This document shows, in pieces, positions 41,953 through 50,572 of a stretch of DNA of 57,272 nucleotides. The translations under genes were made by a program, and so were the position numbers. Under the pieces are notes generated by a model. It did not search any database and was not told the origin of the DNA. It worked only from the letters and a program-made list of their open reading frames with translations. The stretch is from an uncultured Acetobacteraceae bacterium (GTDB lineage Bacteria > Pseudomonadota > Alphaproteobacteria > Acetobacterales > Acetobacteraceae), in contig CAITUP010000072.1 of the NCBI GenBank assembly GCA_903895595.1, positions 1 through 57,272 of the forward strand. The letters run 5' to 3'. Positions within the stretch are counted from its first letter, which is position 1, and the number at the start of each line of letters is the position of its first letter.

Positions 41953-43071
41953 TCACCCCGCCAAAGCCCGTTCCGTCCAATCCCCCAACCGCGGCGCCGC
42001 GTTCCGTATCCCCGGCCGCACCCCGTCGAATGACAGGGCCGGTCCGGTCAGCCGGTAGTCCTCGCCGGGCACATCCAGCAGAATGTCCAACGCCTGAGCC
42101 TGCGGTTCGGCCAAAGCCTCGGGCAGCGTGTTGATCGGCGCCGCCGGAACACCCACGGCTTCCAGCCGCTCGATCCACACCGCGCGCGGCGTCAGGCGGA
42201 GGATTTCCGTCATCAGCACCACCAGCGTGTTCTTGTTCGCCAGACGCGTTCGGTTGGTGGCGAAGCGCGGGTCCTCCGCCCATTCGGGCTTGCCGAGCGC
42301 GACGGAGAGTTTGGCGAAGAGGCGGTCGTTGCCGCAGCAGATAATGAACGGGCCATCGGCGGCGTCGAACGCCTCGTAGGGGACCAGCGCCGGGTGGCCG
42401 GAGCGGTGCTTCGGCGGCATGTCCAACCCGTTGATCCAGGCATCGCCGCGCTGCGCCGCCCAGACCAGCGCCGTTTCCAGCAGCGACGCCGTCACCACGC
42501 AGCCGCGCCCCGTTGCCGCCCGGCGTTGCAAGGCGGCGAGGGCGCCGATGACGATCCACATGCCGGTGCCCTGGTCGCACACCGCGACGCCGAGGCGCAT
42601 GGGTGGGTCGTCGGGCCCACCGTTGCAACTGGACAGGCCGCTGTAGGCCTGCACCAACGGCTCGTAGCCGGGATGGTTCTTCAGCGGGCCTTTATGCCCG
42701 AAGGCGGAGATCGCGCAGTAGATCAGCTTGGGATGCCGCTTCGTGAGGGACTCGCCGTCGATGCCCAGAGCCTCCGGCGCGCCGGGGCGGAGGTTGTGGA
42801 TCAGGATGTCGGCGCTGGCGGCCAGTTTCTCGAACGCGGCTTTCCCGGCCTCGGATTTCAGGTCCAGCGCCACCGACTTCTTGTTGCGGTTGACCATGTG
42901 GAACGTCAGCGCGTCGCCGTGGCGGAAATCGACGCCCATGCGGCGGGCGTCGTCGCCGCCCTCGACACGTTCGATCTTCAGCACCTCGGCACCGAGGTCG
43001 CCCAGAATGGCACCGGCGAAGGGGGCGGACAGGACCTGACCCAGTTCGAGAACGCGAATTCCTTGCAGCAT
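41953..43071 (-). CDS. CaiB/BaiF family (class III) CoA-transferase
   Basis: This 372-aa protein starts MLQGIRVLELGQVLSAPFAG and contains VNRNKKSVALDLKSEAGK, APEALGIDGESLTKRHPKLIY and the GVPAAPINTLPEALAEPQ segment, all usual in class III CoA-transferases. At the catalytic position the sequence is HPGYEPLVQAYSG, with Glu where the other two copies in this window have Asp. That may change or abolish thioester formation, or may be a natural subfamily trait. A divergent OFA-type MFS gene starts 100 bp away and could import its substrate. Confidence 0.88.
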   Translation of the reverse strand: MLQGIRVLELGQVLSAPFAGAILGDLGAEVLKIERVEGGDDARRMGVDFRHGDALTFHMVNRNKKSVALDLKSEAGKAAFEKLAASADILIHNLRPGAPEALGIDGESLTKRHPKLIYCAISAFGHKGPLKNHPGYEPLVQAYSGLSSCNGGPDDPPMRLGVAVCDQGTGMWIVIGALAALQRRAATGRGCVVTASLLETALVWAAQRGDAWINGLDMPPKHRSGHPALVPYEAFDAADGPFIICCGNDRLFAKLSVALGKPEWAEDPRFATNRTRLANKNTLVVLMTEILRLTPRAVWIERLEAVGVPAAPINTLPEALAEPQAQALDILLDVPGEDYRLTGPALSFDGVRPGIRNAAPRLGDWTERALAG

Positions 43072-43171
43072 GTGATTCCTCCTGCGTGGATTGTGCGACG
43101 CGTGGCGACGGGTGTCATCCCCCTGGCGCGAAACATGCAACGCACCGGTCACCCTGCCCCCGGAGAACCGC

Positions 43172-44398
43172 ATGTCCCACACGGAAGCCGCCTTTCCCCC
43201 GCATGTCCGCTGGGTGCAACTCGGGTTGGGGTTGATCGCGATGATGGCGATCTCCAGCCCGCAATACGTTTGGACTCTGTTCGTCAAACCATTCCAGACC
43301 GCGACCGGCGGGACACTACCGGCGATTCAGATCACGTTTTCGCTGATGATCGTGCTGCAAACGTGGCTATCCCCTGTGCAGGGGTGGTTGATCGAGCGTT
43401 TTGGCGCTCGATTTTTGATCACGTTTGGCTGTATATTGAGCGGTTTGGGCTGGGTGCTTTCGGCGCCGGCGACCACCGTGATGGGGTTGTGGCTGACCTA
43501 CGGGTTGTTCTGCGGTGTCGGCACGGGAATCGTCTATGTCGGCATCGTGGGGTTGATGCTGAAATGGTTCCCTGACCGGCGCGGGTTGGCGACAGGGGTT
43601 GTCGCCGCTGGATATGGGTTCGGCGCCATCGGCACGACCTTTCCGATCGACGCGATGATGAAGGCCTCGGGCTATCAGCACACGCTGATCGTGGTCGGGT
43701 TCGTGTTGGGCGCGATCGGTGCGCTGGCGGGCCTGTTCATGCGCCAGCCACCCGAGCGGTCGGTTGGGCAGGTGGTTGTGTCAGGGGTGCCGGCGAAGGA
43801 GATGCTGAAAACCCCGGTGTTTTGGCTGCTGTTCGGCATGATGACGATGATGTCGACCGGCGGGTTGATGGTGATTTCCCAGTTCGCGCCGGTCATGCGC
43901 AGCTTCGGGATCGCGGATGTCGCGATATTGGGCATGGCGGCGCTGCCGTTCGCGCTGACGTTGGATCGGATTACCAACGGGCTGACGCGGCCGTTTTTCG
44001 GTTGGGTCTCGGATCGTATCGGGCGCGAGCACACGATGCTGATCGCTTTTTCGCTGGAGGCCGTGGCAGTGCTGGCGCTGCTGTCCGTGCGCGATAATGC
44101 TTTGCTGTTCGCGCTGATGTCGGGCGTGGTGTTCTTTGGATGGGGGGAGATTTTTTCGCTGTTCCCCTCGACATTGACGGATACGTTCGGGGCGAAGGAC
44201 GCGACGACGAAATACGGGTTTCTGTATATGGCGCAGGGGATCGGGTCGGTTTTGGGCGGTCCGGTGGCGGCGGCGTTGCACGACGGGACCGGCAGTTGGA
44301 TGCCGGTGTTCTTCACCATCATCGCGATGGATGCCGCCACCGCCGCACTGGCGATTTTCGTGTTGAAGCCGATGCGGCGGCGGTATTTGGCTCGGTAA
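43172..44398 (+). CDS. MFS transporter, oxalate/formate antiporter (OFA) family
   Basis: This 408-aa 12-helix transporter has OFA features: SSPQYVWTLFVKPFQTATG early, the helix-2 QTWLSPVQGWLIERFGAR version of motif A, GVGTGIVYVGIVGLMLKWFPDRRGLATG and, in the second half, RPFFGWVSDRIGREHTM. Members exchange small dicarboxylates or monocarboxylates. A formyl- or oxalyl-CoA-type pathway with the neighbouring CoA-transferase is tempting but unproved. The start follows CGGAGAACCGC. It ends 3 nt before the convergent SDR stop. Confidence 0.88.
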   Translation: MSHTEAAFPPHVRWVQLGLGLIAMMAISSPQYVWTLFVKPFQTATGGTLPAIQITFSLMIVLQTWLSPVQGWLIERFGARFLITFGCILSGLGWVLSAPATTVMGLWLTYGLFCGVGTGIVYVGIVGLMLKWFPDRRGLATGVVAAGYGFGAIGTTFPIDAMMKASGYQHTLIVVGFVLGAIGALAGLFMRQPPERSVGQVVVSGVPAKEMLKTPVFWLLFGMMTMMSTGGLMVISQFAPVMRSFGIADVAILGMAALPFALTLDRITNGLTRPFFGWVSDRIGREHTMLIAFSLEAVAVLALLSVRDNALLFALMSGVVFFGWGEIFSLFPSTLTDTFGAKDATTKYGFLYMAQGIGSVLGGPVAAALHDGTGSWMPVFFTIIAMDAATAALAIFVLKPMRRRYLAR

Positions 44399-44401
44399 TC
44401 G

Positions 44402-45184
44402 CTACAGCGAGCCGGTGGCCGGCGCGCCGTAAATCTTGTTCCGCAGACGGCGCATCCCATTCAGCCAGCGGTCGCGGTCTCGGACCTTGCGTTGTTCGTA
44501 TTCGTGCACGGTCGGGTGGGAGAGGATCATGAAGCGTTCGGCTTCCATCGCATCCAGCACGATGTGGGCAACCTCGGTCGCGGTCATGACGCCATCGACG
44601 CTCGCCGCCCCGGGCCGAGCGCTGGTCATGCCGGTGAGGACGGATTGGGGGCACAGGACGGAGACGCAAATGCCGCGGTCCGCGTACTGGATCGCGAGAT
44701 GTTCGGCCAACGACACGCCGGCGCTTTTGGTCACGCCGTAAGCCATCGAATTCAACGACGTCAGCAGCCCGGCGGCGGAGGCGGTGTTCAGCAGGTACCC
44801 CGACCCGCGCGCCAGCATGCCGGGCACGAGGACACGCGCCGCGAACACGTGGCTGAGGACATGGATGCGCCAGTTCAGATCCCAGTCGGCGTCCGAGGCG
44901 TCCTCCATCCCCGCGCGGGAGATGCCGGCGTTGGAGTAGTAGATGTCGACCGGGCCGTATTTCGCCTCGGCCGCCGCGATCAGGGCCTGGATATCGGCTT
45001 CCTTGGACACGTCGGTTGGCACGGCGAGCCCGCCGATGTCGCTGGCGACCTTGGCGAGTTTGTCGGCGTTCAGGTCGGCGACGACGACGCCCCGCGCACC
45101 GGCTTCCGCGTAGGCGCGCGCGACTGCTTCGCCGATGCCGCTCGCGGCCCCGGTCACCACGCAAACCTTGCCTCTTGGAGTCAT
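44402..45184 (-). CDS. SDR family oxidoreductase
   Basis: This 260-aa classical short-chain dehydrogenase has TGAASGIGEA (cofactor, residues 11-20), the Asp in VVVADLNADK suggesting NAD+ preference, YYSNAGISRAG, and YGVTKSAG for the catalytic Tyr/Lys. It would oxidise or reduce a hydroxyl/keto group of an unknown compound. The start MTPRGKV was chosen since the frame is open upstream without homology; the ATG is preceded by AGGGAAACGAAAC. It stands alone, with a repeat element about 120 bp upstream. Confidence 0.9.
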   Translation of the reverse strand: MTPRGKVCVVTGAASGIGEAVARAYAEAGARGVVVADLNADKLAKVASDIGGLAVPTDVSKEADIQALIAAAEAKYGPVDIYYSNAGISRAGMEDASDADWDLNWRIHVLSHVFAARVLVPGMLARGSGYLLNTASAAGLLTSLNSMAYGVTKSAGVSLAEHLAIQYADRGICVSVLCPQSVLTGMTSARPGAASVDGVMTATEVAHIVLDAMEAERFMILSHPTVHEYEQRKVRDRDRWLNGMRRLRNKIYGAPATGSL

Positions 45185-45566
45185 GTTTCGTTTCCCTGTT
45201 CGGCTGTTGGGTTCAGTGTCGCAGCGCCGGGGCTGGCTGACAACCGGCGAAGGCGCTGCGTAACTTGAGGCGGTATGGCAAGGTGGAGAGTGTCCTGTCT
45301 TCGGTGTCATACCAACCGAACTAACCCCTGACGCACCGGAGTTCGCCACATCGTCATGCCGACCTGCGTCGGCATGACGAGTTGGCACGCGCCTGTGTGT
45401 CAATGGTTGGGTCTGCTGGTTAAGCGATCCGCTGGGCAGCGATCGTCGCGGCGACGGGCATTCTGTTCACGGCGATTCGGTTCATGCCGCTGCACCCGTA
45501 GCCCCTGGAACGCTCAACCCGCCCGTGGCACACTCCCGCTCCATCCACGCAGCGGGAGAAGAGACC
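45185..45566. other. Intergenic region with MITE-like copy and short promoter region
   Basis: These 382 bp separate the divergent SDR and beta-hydroxyacid dehydrogenase genes. The middle is occupied by the family A repeat at 45309-45423. GCGGGAGAAGAGACC just before 45567 is the ribosome site of the next gene. No further gene or clear promoter was found. Confidence 0.5.
45309..45423. repeat. MITE-like element, family A copy 2 (short form)
   Basis: About 115 bp starting ATACCAACCGAACTAAC like the other copies, with a single internal 12-bp hairpin (CGTCATGCCGAC, loop CTGC, complement) instead of two. The right terminal repeat is diverged (TGTGTCAATGGTTGGG). The size difference from copy 1 is explained by loss of one internal hairpin module. 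Confidence 0.75.
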
Positions 45567-46412
45567 ATGAAACCGATCGTCGCCGTTATCGCACCCGGCA
45601 TGATGGGAAGCGTCGTCGCCAACCGCCTGACGGACCATGGGATTGAAGTCCGCACCATCCTCGCCGGCCGCAGCGCCGCGACCGTCGCACGTGCCGAGGC
45701 CGCCGGGATGAAGGGCGCCACCGACGCGGACATCGCCGCCTGCGACTTCATCCTGTCGATCGTCCCGCCCGGCGAAGCGCTCGGCCTCGCCGAGAAACTG
45801 GCGCCAGCGCTACGAGCGGCGGCGAAGAAGCCGGTCTACGTGGATTGCAACGCGCTTGCGCCGTCGACGGTGCTGCGCATCGCCCGCGTGATCGAGGAAA
45901 CCGGTGCCACCTTTGTCGATGGCGGCATTATCGGGCCGCCGCCGGCGCCGGATTCCAAAAATACCCGCATTTACCTGTCCGGCGACGCCGCACCGCAAGC
46001 GAAAATGCTGGAGCAGTACGGCCTGAACATGCCGCTCCAGCCCGGCCCGATTGGGGCAGCGTCCGCGATGAAGCTGTCCTATGCCGGCATCACCAAGGGC
46101 TTCACGGCGCTTGGCGCGGCGATGATGCTGGCGGCGACGCGGGCCGGCACGGCCGACGCACTGCTGGCGGAGATGACGGTGAGCCAGCCGGCACTGCTGG
46201 GCTGGCTCACACGCTCCATGCCGCGCATGCCCGACAAAGCCTATCGCTGGGTCGCGGAGATGGAGGAAATCGCCACCTTCGTGGGCGAGGACCCGGCCGG
46301 CGCGCAATTCTACCTGGGCGCGGCGAAGCTGTACGAACGCATCGCCGCCGATCTGGAAGGTGCGGGCAAAGAAACGGCCGCGCTGAACGCGTTCTGCGCC
46401 AAGAAGGGCTGA
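45567..46412 (+). CDS. NAD(P)-dependent oxidoreductase, beta-hydroxyacid dehydrogenase type with DUF1932
   Basis: This 281-aa protein has the N-terminal 6-phosphogluconate/3-hydroxyisobutyrate dehydrogenase Rossmann motif VIAPGMMGSVVANRL, the IVPPGEALGLAEKL segment, and DCNALAPSTVLRIA. The catalytic Lys should lie in AMKLSYAGITKG. The C-terminal half matches DUF1932. Substrate unknown. It is 4 nt upstream of an iron-containing alcohol dehydrogenase, so the two are translated together and may act on successive hydroxyl or keto groups of one compound. Confidence 0.9.
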   Translation: MKPIVAVIAPGMMGSVVANRLTDHGIEVRTILAGRSAATVARAEAAGMKGATDADIAACDFILSIVPPGEALGLAEKLAPALRAAAKKPVYVDCNALAPSTVLRIARVIEETGATFVDGGIIGPPPAPDSKNTRIYLSGDAAPQAKMLEQYGLNMPLQPGPIGAASAMKLSYAGITKGFTALGAAMMLAATRAGTADALLAEMTVSQPALLGWLTRSMPRMPDKAYRWVAEMEEIATFVGEDPAGAQFYLGAAKLYERIAADLEGAGKETAALNAFCAKKG

Positions 46413-46416
46413 CACC

Positions 46417-47586
46417 ATGGTTCGAGGTATCCACCGCTACCCGCCTGTCGACGGCGTCATCTACGGCATTCCGCTGGCCGAGGCGTTGGCCGACGAGATC
46501 AAGCGTCTCGACGCGGGGGCGGTGTATGTCATGGCCAGCGGCACCCTGGCGCGCACCACTGGGGTCATCGATGAGGTGCGTTCCGTGCTGGGCAATCGCC
46601 TCGCTGGCGTGTGCGCCAAGATCGGCGCGCATACGCCTCGGATCGATGTGGTCGCTGCCGCCAACGAAGCGCGAGCGGCGAAGGCCGACGTGCTGCTGAC
46701 GGTTGGCGGCGGATCGGTGACGGACGCCGCGAAAATGGTCGGCCTGTGCTTGGGCAACGATATCGAGGACGCTCGGCAACTGGACGCCTTCGCCGCCACC
46801 ATCGCGCCGGCCGGACGGACCGTGCGGCCCCCGACGAAGCCGCCGGGCGTGCGTTCCATCGCCGTGCCGACCACGCTATCGGCCGGGGAATTCACGTCCT
46901 TCGCCGGCTGCACCGATACGGAGAATCACCGGAAACAAAGCTACGGCCACGCGCTGATGATGCCGAAGACCGTGATCCTCGATCCCGCGGTGACCGTGCA
47001 CACGCCGGAATGGTTGTTCCTGTCCACCGGCATCCGCGCGGTCGATCACGCGGTTGAGGATATTTGCTCCATCAACCCCACCCCGTTCTCCGACGGCATG
47101 TCGATGCAGGCGCTGCGGCTGCTCGCGCGCGGTCTGCCGGCCGTGAAGAAGAACCCCGCGGATATGGAGGCGCGTCTGGACTGTCAGCTGGGCGCCTGGA
47201 TGTCGATCATGGGGTCGCAAAACGGTGTCTCGAAGGGCGCCAGCCACGGCATCGGCCATGTGCTCGGCGGCACGGCGGACGTGCCGCATGGCTACACGTC
47301 CTGCATCATGCTGCCCCACGTCCTGCGCTTCAACGCGCCGGTGAACGCCGCGCGGCAGGTTTGGGTGAGCGAGGCTTTGGGGCGGCCGGACCTCAGCGCC
47401 GGCGACGCCGTGGCGGCGCTGATCGCCAGTCTGGGGCTACCGTCCACGCTGCGGGATGTCGGCATGCGGGCGGATCAGATGGACGCGGTGGCGAGCGGCT
47501 CGATGCACGACCGGTGGATCCATTCGAACCCGCGCAAGATCGAAGGTCCGGCGACGGTGCGGATGCTGCTGGATGCGGCTTGGTAG
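46417..47586 (+). CDS. Iron-containing alcohol dehydrogenase / maleylacetate reductase-like
   Basis: This 389-aa group III dehydrogenase has VLLTVGGGSVTDAAKM for NAD(P) binding and the metal ligands Asp/His in GIRAVDHAVED, His in GASHGIGHVLGG and His in DVPHGYTSCIMLPH. The short VPTTLSAGEFTSFAG loop is typical of maleylacetate reductases, which take maleylacetate to 3-oxoadipate, but other substrates are common. It follows the DUF1932 dehydrogenase by 4 nt and is convergent with the binding-protein gene 7 nt away. Confidence 0.88.
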   Translation: MVRGIHRYPPVDGVIYGIPLAEALADEIKRLDAGAVYVMASGTLARTTGVIDEVRSVLGNRLAGVCAKIGAHTPRIDVVAAANEARAAKADVLLTVGGGSVTDAAKMVGLCLGNDIEDARQLDAFAATIAPAGRTVRPPTKPPGVRSIAVPTTLSAGEFTSFAGCTDTENHRKQSYGHALMMPKTVILDPAVTVHTPEWLFLSTGIRAVDHAVEDICSINPTPFSDGMSMQALRLLARGLPAVKKNPADMEARLDCQLGAWMSIMGSQNGVSKGASHGIGHVLGGTADVPHGYTSCIMLPHVLRFNAPVNAARQVWVSEALGRPDLSAGDAVAALIASLGLPSTLRDVGMRADQMDAVASGSMHDRWIHSNPRKIEGPATVRMLLDAAW

Positions 47587-47593
47587 AGGCGGT

Positions 47594-48511
47594 CTAATCC
47601 GGCTCCCCAAGCGCGCGATACATTTCCTGCAAATGCGGACTGATGGGGAGGCTCAGGTTCTCTCCGGTCGGCAGGCGTTTGGTCAGCCAGCGGTTGTACA
47701 GCGCGCGTAATGTCCCCTCGGACGCCATACGCTCGAAGCTGCGCTTGACCAGATCGGCGAACATCGGATCGTCGCGGCGAAAGGCGATGCCGTACGGCTC
47801 GTAGGACAGGTAATCGCCGACGATGCGGAAGCGCTTGCCGTCCGGATGGGTCGCGGCCATGCCCGCCAGCAGGACGTCGTCCGAGGCGAAGGCAGCGGCC
47901 TTGCCAGCCGCCAGCAGTCCGTAAGCGGCGGCAAGATCGGGCGTCTCCTGCACGGTAAACGGCGGGGTCATGCGGCTCGCCAGGGCTTTTAGCGCCGCCG
48001 CGTTGGTCGTGCCCGTGCTGACCGCGACCGTCTTGCCGGCCAGATCGCGGTAGGACCCGATGCCGGACGCGGTGGGAACCATCAGCTTCGTTCCCGCCAA
48101 GAAGAAAATCGGGGAGAACGCCACGATTTTCGCCCGATCCGCCGAGGCCGTCGTCGACCCGCATTCCAGGTCGATGGCACCGGATGCGACCTTCGGCAGG
48201 CGCTCGTCCGGTGCGACGGGCACGTAGACGATCCGCACACCCTTCTGCCACGCCGGTGCATCGGCCTCGATCAGGTCCGCGTTCAGCGCGGCGGCGATGT
48301 CGGTGGCAATGCCGTGGCAGAGGTCCACGGAAAACCCGATCGGCTGGCGAGCTTTGTTCAGGTAGGAGAACGGTATGCTGCTCTCCCGCACCCCGATCAG
48401 GACCGTGCCGCGGTCGTGCACCGTTTTCAGCGTGCCGGTCAGCAGCGAATCCCGCGCCTGCGCGCCGGACGCGCACAGGACCAGCAGCAGGAGGAGGAGA
48501 AAGCGTGTCAC
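47594..48511 (-). CDS. Amino-acid-type transporter substrate-binding protein
   Basis: This 305-aa periplasmic protein (SBP_bac_3 family) starts at GTG with VTRFLLLLLLVLCASGAQA, a short but clear signal peptide. Then LIGVRESSIPFSYLN, GFSVDLCHGIATDI, GAIDLECGSTTASADRA and the FSPIFFLAGTKLMV segment are typical of glutamate/aspartate binding proteins. The GTG start overlaps the stop of the upstream symporter gene (GTGA), so the two are translationally coupled. No ABC permease or ATPase is near. Confidence 0.92.
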   Translation of the reverse strand: MTRFLLLLLLVLCASGAQARDSLLTGTLKTVHDRGTVLIGVRESSIPFSYLNKARQPIGFSVDLCHGIATDIAAALNADLIEADAPAWQKGVRIVYVPVAPDERLPKVASGAIDLECGSTTASADRAKIVAFSPIFFLAGTKLMVPTASGIGSYRDLAGKTVAVSTGTTNAAALKALASRMTPPFTVQETPDLAAAYGLLAAGKAAAFASDDVLLAGMAATHPDGKRFRIVGDYLSYEPYGIAFRRDDPMFADLVKRSFERMASEGTLRALYNRWLTKRLPTGENLSLPISPHLQEMYRALGEPD

Positions 48512-49773
48512 GCTGGCTCCATCTCTTCGATCATTTCGATGCTCTCGTCGTCCATGATCAGCTGCCCCTCCCACTTCGCGACGACGGCGGTGGCGAGCGA
48601 ATTGCCGATCACGTTGGTGGCGGAGCGGCCCATGTCCAGGAACGTGTCGATGCCGAGCAGCAGGAGCAGTCCTTCCTCCGGCAGGCCGAACTGCCCGAGC
48701 GTGGCGGCGATGACGACCAACGATGCTCGGGGGACGCCGGCGACGCCTTTGCTGGTCAGCATCAATGTCAGCAGCATACCGATCTGCGTGCCCACCGAAA
48801 GATGGATGTCGTAGGCCTGCGCGATGAAGACGGTGGCGAAGGTGCAGTACATCATCGTGCCGTCGAGGTTGAACGAATACCCCAACGGCAGCACGAAGCT
48901 GGAGATTTTGCGGGACACCGGGAACTTGGCCAGTTGCTCCAGCATTTTCGGATAGGCGGCTTCCGAACTGGCGGTGGAGAAGGCCAGCAGGAACGGCTCC
49001 CGCACCAGCACGACCAACCGCTTCACGGCGGGGCCGAGGATCAGGAAGCCGGCGGCGATCAGCACGATCCAGAGGACCACCAATCCGACATAGAACTCAC
49101 CCATGAACTTCGCGTAGTTCACCAGGATACCGAGGCCGTTGGTGGCGATCGTTGCCGACATCGCACAGAACACCGCGATCGGTGCGACCTTCATGATGTA
49201 GCCGGTGATGGTCAGAACGATATGGGACACGCCCTCCAACCCCTCCAGCACGACTTTCGCGCGCGGGCCGAGATGGGCGCAGGCGACGCCGAAGAAGATG
49301 GAGAACAGCACGATCTGCAGGATTTCGTTGTCCACCATCGGGCGGACGGCGGAGTCCGGGAAGACGTGCTTGATGAACCCGTCCAGCGTCATGGCGTGCG
49401 CGTCGATGCCGGAACTGACGCCGCTGATGGTTTTGTGGATGCCGACGCCGGGCTGGAACAGATCGACCAGGATCAGGCCGAGCGACAGCGACACCAGGGA
49501 TGCGGTAATGAACCAGAGCATGGCCTTGCCGCCGACCCGCCCGACCGCGCCGGCATCCGACATGTGGCCGATGCCTACGACCAGGGTCGAGAAAACCAGC
49601 GGCCCGATGATCATCTTGATCATGCGCAGGAAGATGGTGCTGCCGATGGAGACGTAGCCGGCGAAGACTTTCCGCAAGGCGGGATCGGCGAACTGGTCGT
49701 GCACGACGGCTCCGACCGCGATGCCGAGCACCATGGCGATCAGGATGTATGTGGTCATCCGGCTGGATTTCAT
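48508..49773 (-). CDS. Dicarboxylate/amino acid:cation symporter (DctA/GltP type)
   Basis: This 421-aa DAACS-family secondary transporter has the helical hairpin motif STASSEAAYPKM, the GYSFNLDGTMMYC segment and the NVIGNSLATAVVAKWEG end, matching C4-dicarboxylate or glutamate carriers. IFLRMIKMIIGPLVFSTLVVGI marks helix 2. It imports succinate, malate, fumarate or aspartate with protons or sodium. The acidic C-terminal tail DDESIEMIEEME is normal for DctA. It is first in a two-gene unit with a binding protein, an unusual partner for a secondary symporter. Confidence 0.92.
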   Translation of the reverse strand: MKSSRMTTYILIAMVLGIAVGAVVHDQFADPALRKVFAGYVSIGSTIFLRMIKMIIGPLVFSTLVVGIGHMSDAGAVGRVGGKAMLWFITASLVSLSLGLILVDLFQPGVGIHKTISGVSSGIDAHAMTLDGFIKHVFPDSAVRPMVDNEILQIVLFSIFFGVACAHLGPRAKVVLEGLEGVSHIVLTITGYIMKVAPIAVFCAMSATIATNGLGILVNYAKFMGEFYVGLVVLWIVLIAAGFLILGPAVKRLVVLVREPFLLAFSTASSEAAYPKMLEQLAKFPVSRKISSFVLPLGYSFNLDGTMMYCTFATVFIAQAYDIHLSVGTQIGMLLTLMLTSKGVAGVPRASLVVIAATLGQFGLPEEGLLLLLGIDTFLDMGRSATNVIGNSLATAVVAKWEGQLIMDDESIEMIEEMEPA

Positions 49774-49884
49774 TGGTCCCCGCGCCCCTTATGCTGGCTG
49801 ATGGCGGGAGTGTGCGGGGGATTTGCAGGCGATTGCAACGGATTTATGATGTTCCGCGCACTGGAAAGCCGGTTGGAACGCGTG

Positions 49885-50175
49885 TCAGGCGACCGCGGCC
49901 AGCCGGTCGGCCGGGTGAACCGGCGACCGGGTGTCGCGGGCGATGGCCTCCAGGCAATATTCATAGCGCCCCAGGTCGAGATCGGCACCGGTCAGCACGG
50001 CGATGCGTTCGGCCTGCGCGTCGGTCAGCGGATAGACGCCGAGCAAATCGGGATCGGAGGCTGGCACGGCGGCGATGCGCGATACAGCGGCGAGCCGGTA
50101 GGCCGGCACGATGTCCAGCGTCACGAGGAATTCCGTATCGCGGCCGTAGCCGCTAAGGACGATGTCGGCGTTCAT
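49885..50175 (-). CDS. Putative immunity/antitoxin protein of the colicin E3-like ribonuclease
   Basis: This 96-aa protein is net acidic (MNADIVLSGYGRDTEFLVTLD..., DLDLGRYEYCLEAIARD) and matches no named family I can recall. Its ATG overlaps the toxin stop codon (ATGA), the order and coupling expected of a nuclease toxin and its inhibitor. Known colicin E3 immunity proteins are also small and acidic, but no sequence similarity to them is obvious by eye. The role is inferred from context and charge only. Confidence 0.6.
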   Translation of the reverse strand: MNADIVLSGYGRDTEFLVTLDIVPAYRLAAVSRIAAVPASDPDLLGVYPLTDAQAERIAVLTGADLDLGRYEYCLEAIARDTRSPVHPADRLAAVA

Positions 50176-50486
50176 GGTTCCACCTGATAGACAGGGTTGG
50201 CAGGCTTGGTCTGTTCGCCGGTGTCGGGATCGAATTCCCCGAGGTGGCGGCCTCGGCGGTCGTAGACTTCGACCCGTCCGTGACGGTAGTCCCATTCATA
50301 TATCATACCGGAGGGCGATTTCCAGCGATTTCGTAGACCGCCGTCGGCGCGCGGGGTCTTCCCACGCACCCGCTTGGCATCGGGAAACGCGTTTAGAATC
50401 AACGGTGGACGCGCGTAATCATACGTGCGTATGCCGATACGATCTCCGCCACCCATGTAATATCGCGTGCTCATGCCGAACATCAT
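50172..50486 (-). CDS. Solitary colicin E3/pyocin S6-type ribonuclease (16S rRNase) domain protein
   Basis: Residues 35-104 read like the C-terminal cytotoxic domain of colicin E3: RWKSPSGMIYEWDYRHG, VEVYDRRGRHLGEFDPDTG and EQTKPANP. The catalytic Asp, His and Glu of E3 are kept with identical spacing (D66, H69, E73 in DYRHGRVE). E3 cuts 16S rRNA at the decoding site, blocking translation. Here the domain is almost alone: 104 residues with no translocation or receptor-binding part and no signal peptide. This suggests an intracellular toxin-antitoxin or an orphan effector. The start is uncertain (ATG at 50486, 50483 or 50474). Confidence 0.85.
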   Translation of the reverse strand: MMFGMSTRYYMGGGDRIGIRTYDYARPPLILNAFPDAKRVRGKTPRADGGLRNRWKSPSGMIYEWDYRHGRVEVYDRRGRHLGEFDPDTGEQTKPANPVYQVEP

Positions 50487-50572
50487 GGCTCGGCAATCGT
50501 CAACAAAAGGTTAACGTCGGCGAAGTTTTTCGGCCGCTTGTCCGATTTTTCGCCGCGCGGCATCATCGCGGC

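Noticed and set aside
48184-50187. 667-codon plus-strand open frame opposite the binding protein and symporter genes
   Set aside because: Rich in His, Gln and Arg without domains; it is the antisense of two well-supported genes in high-GC DNA.
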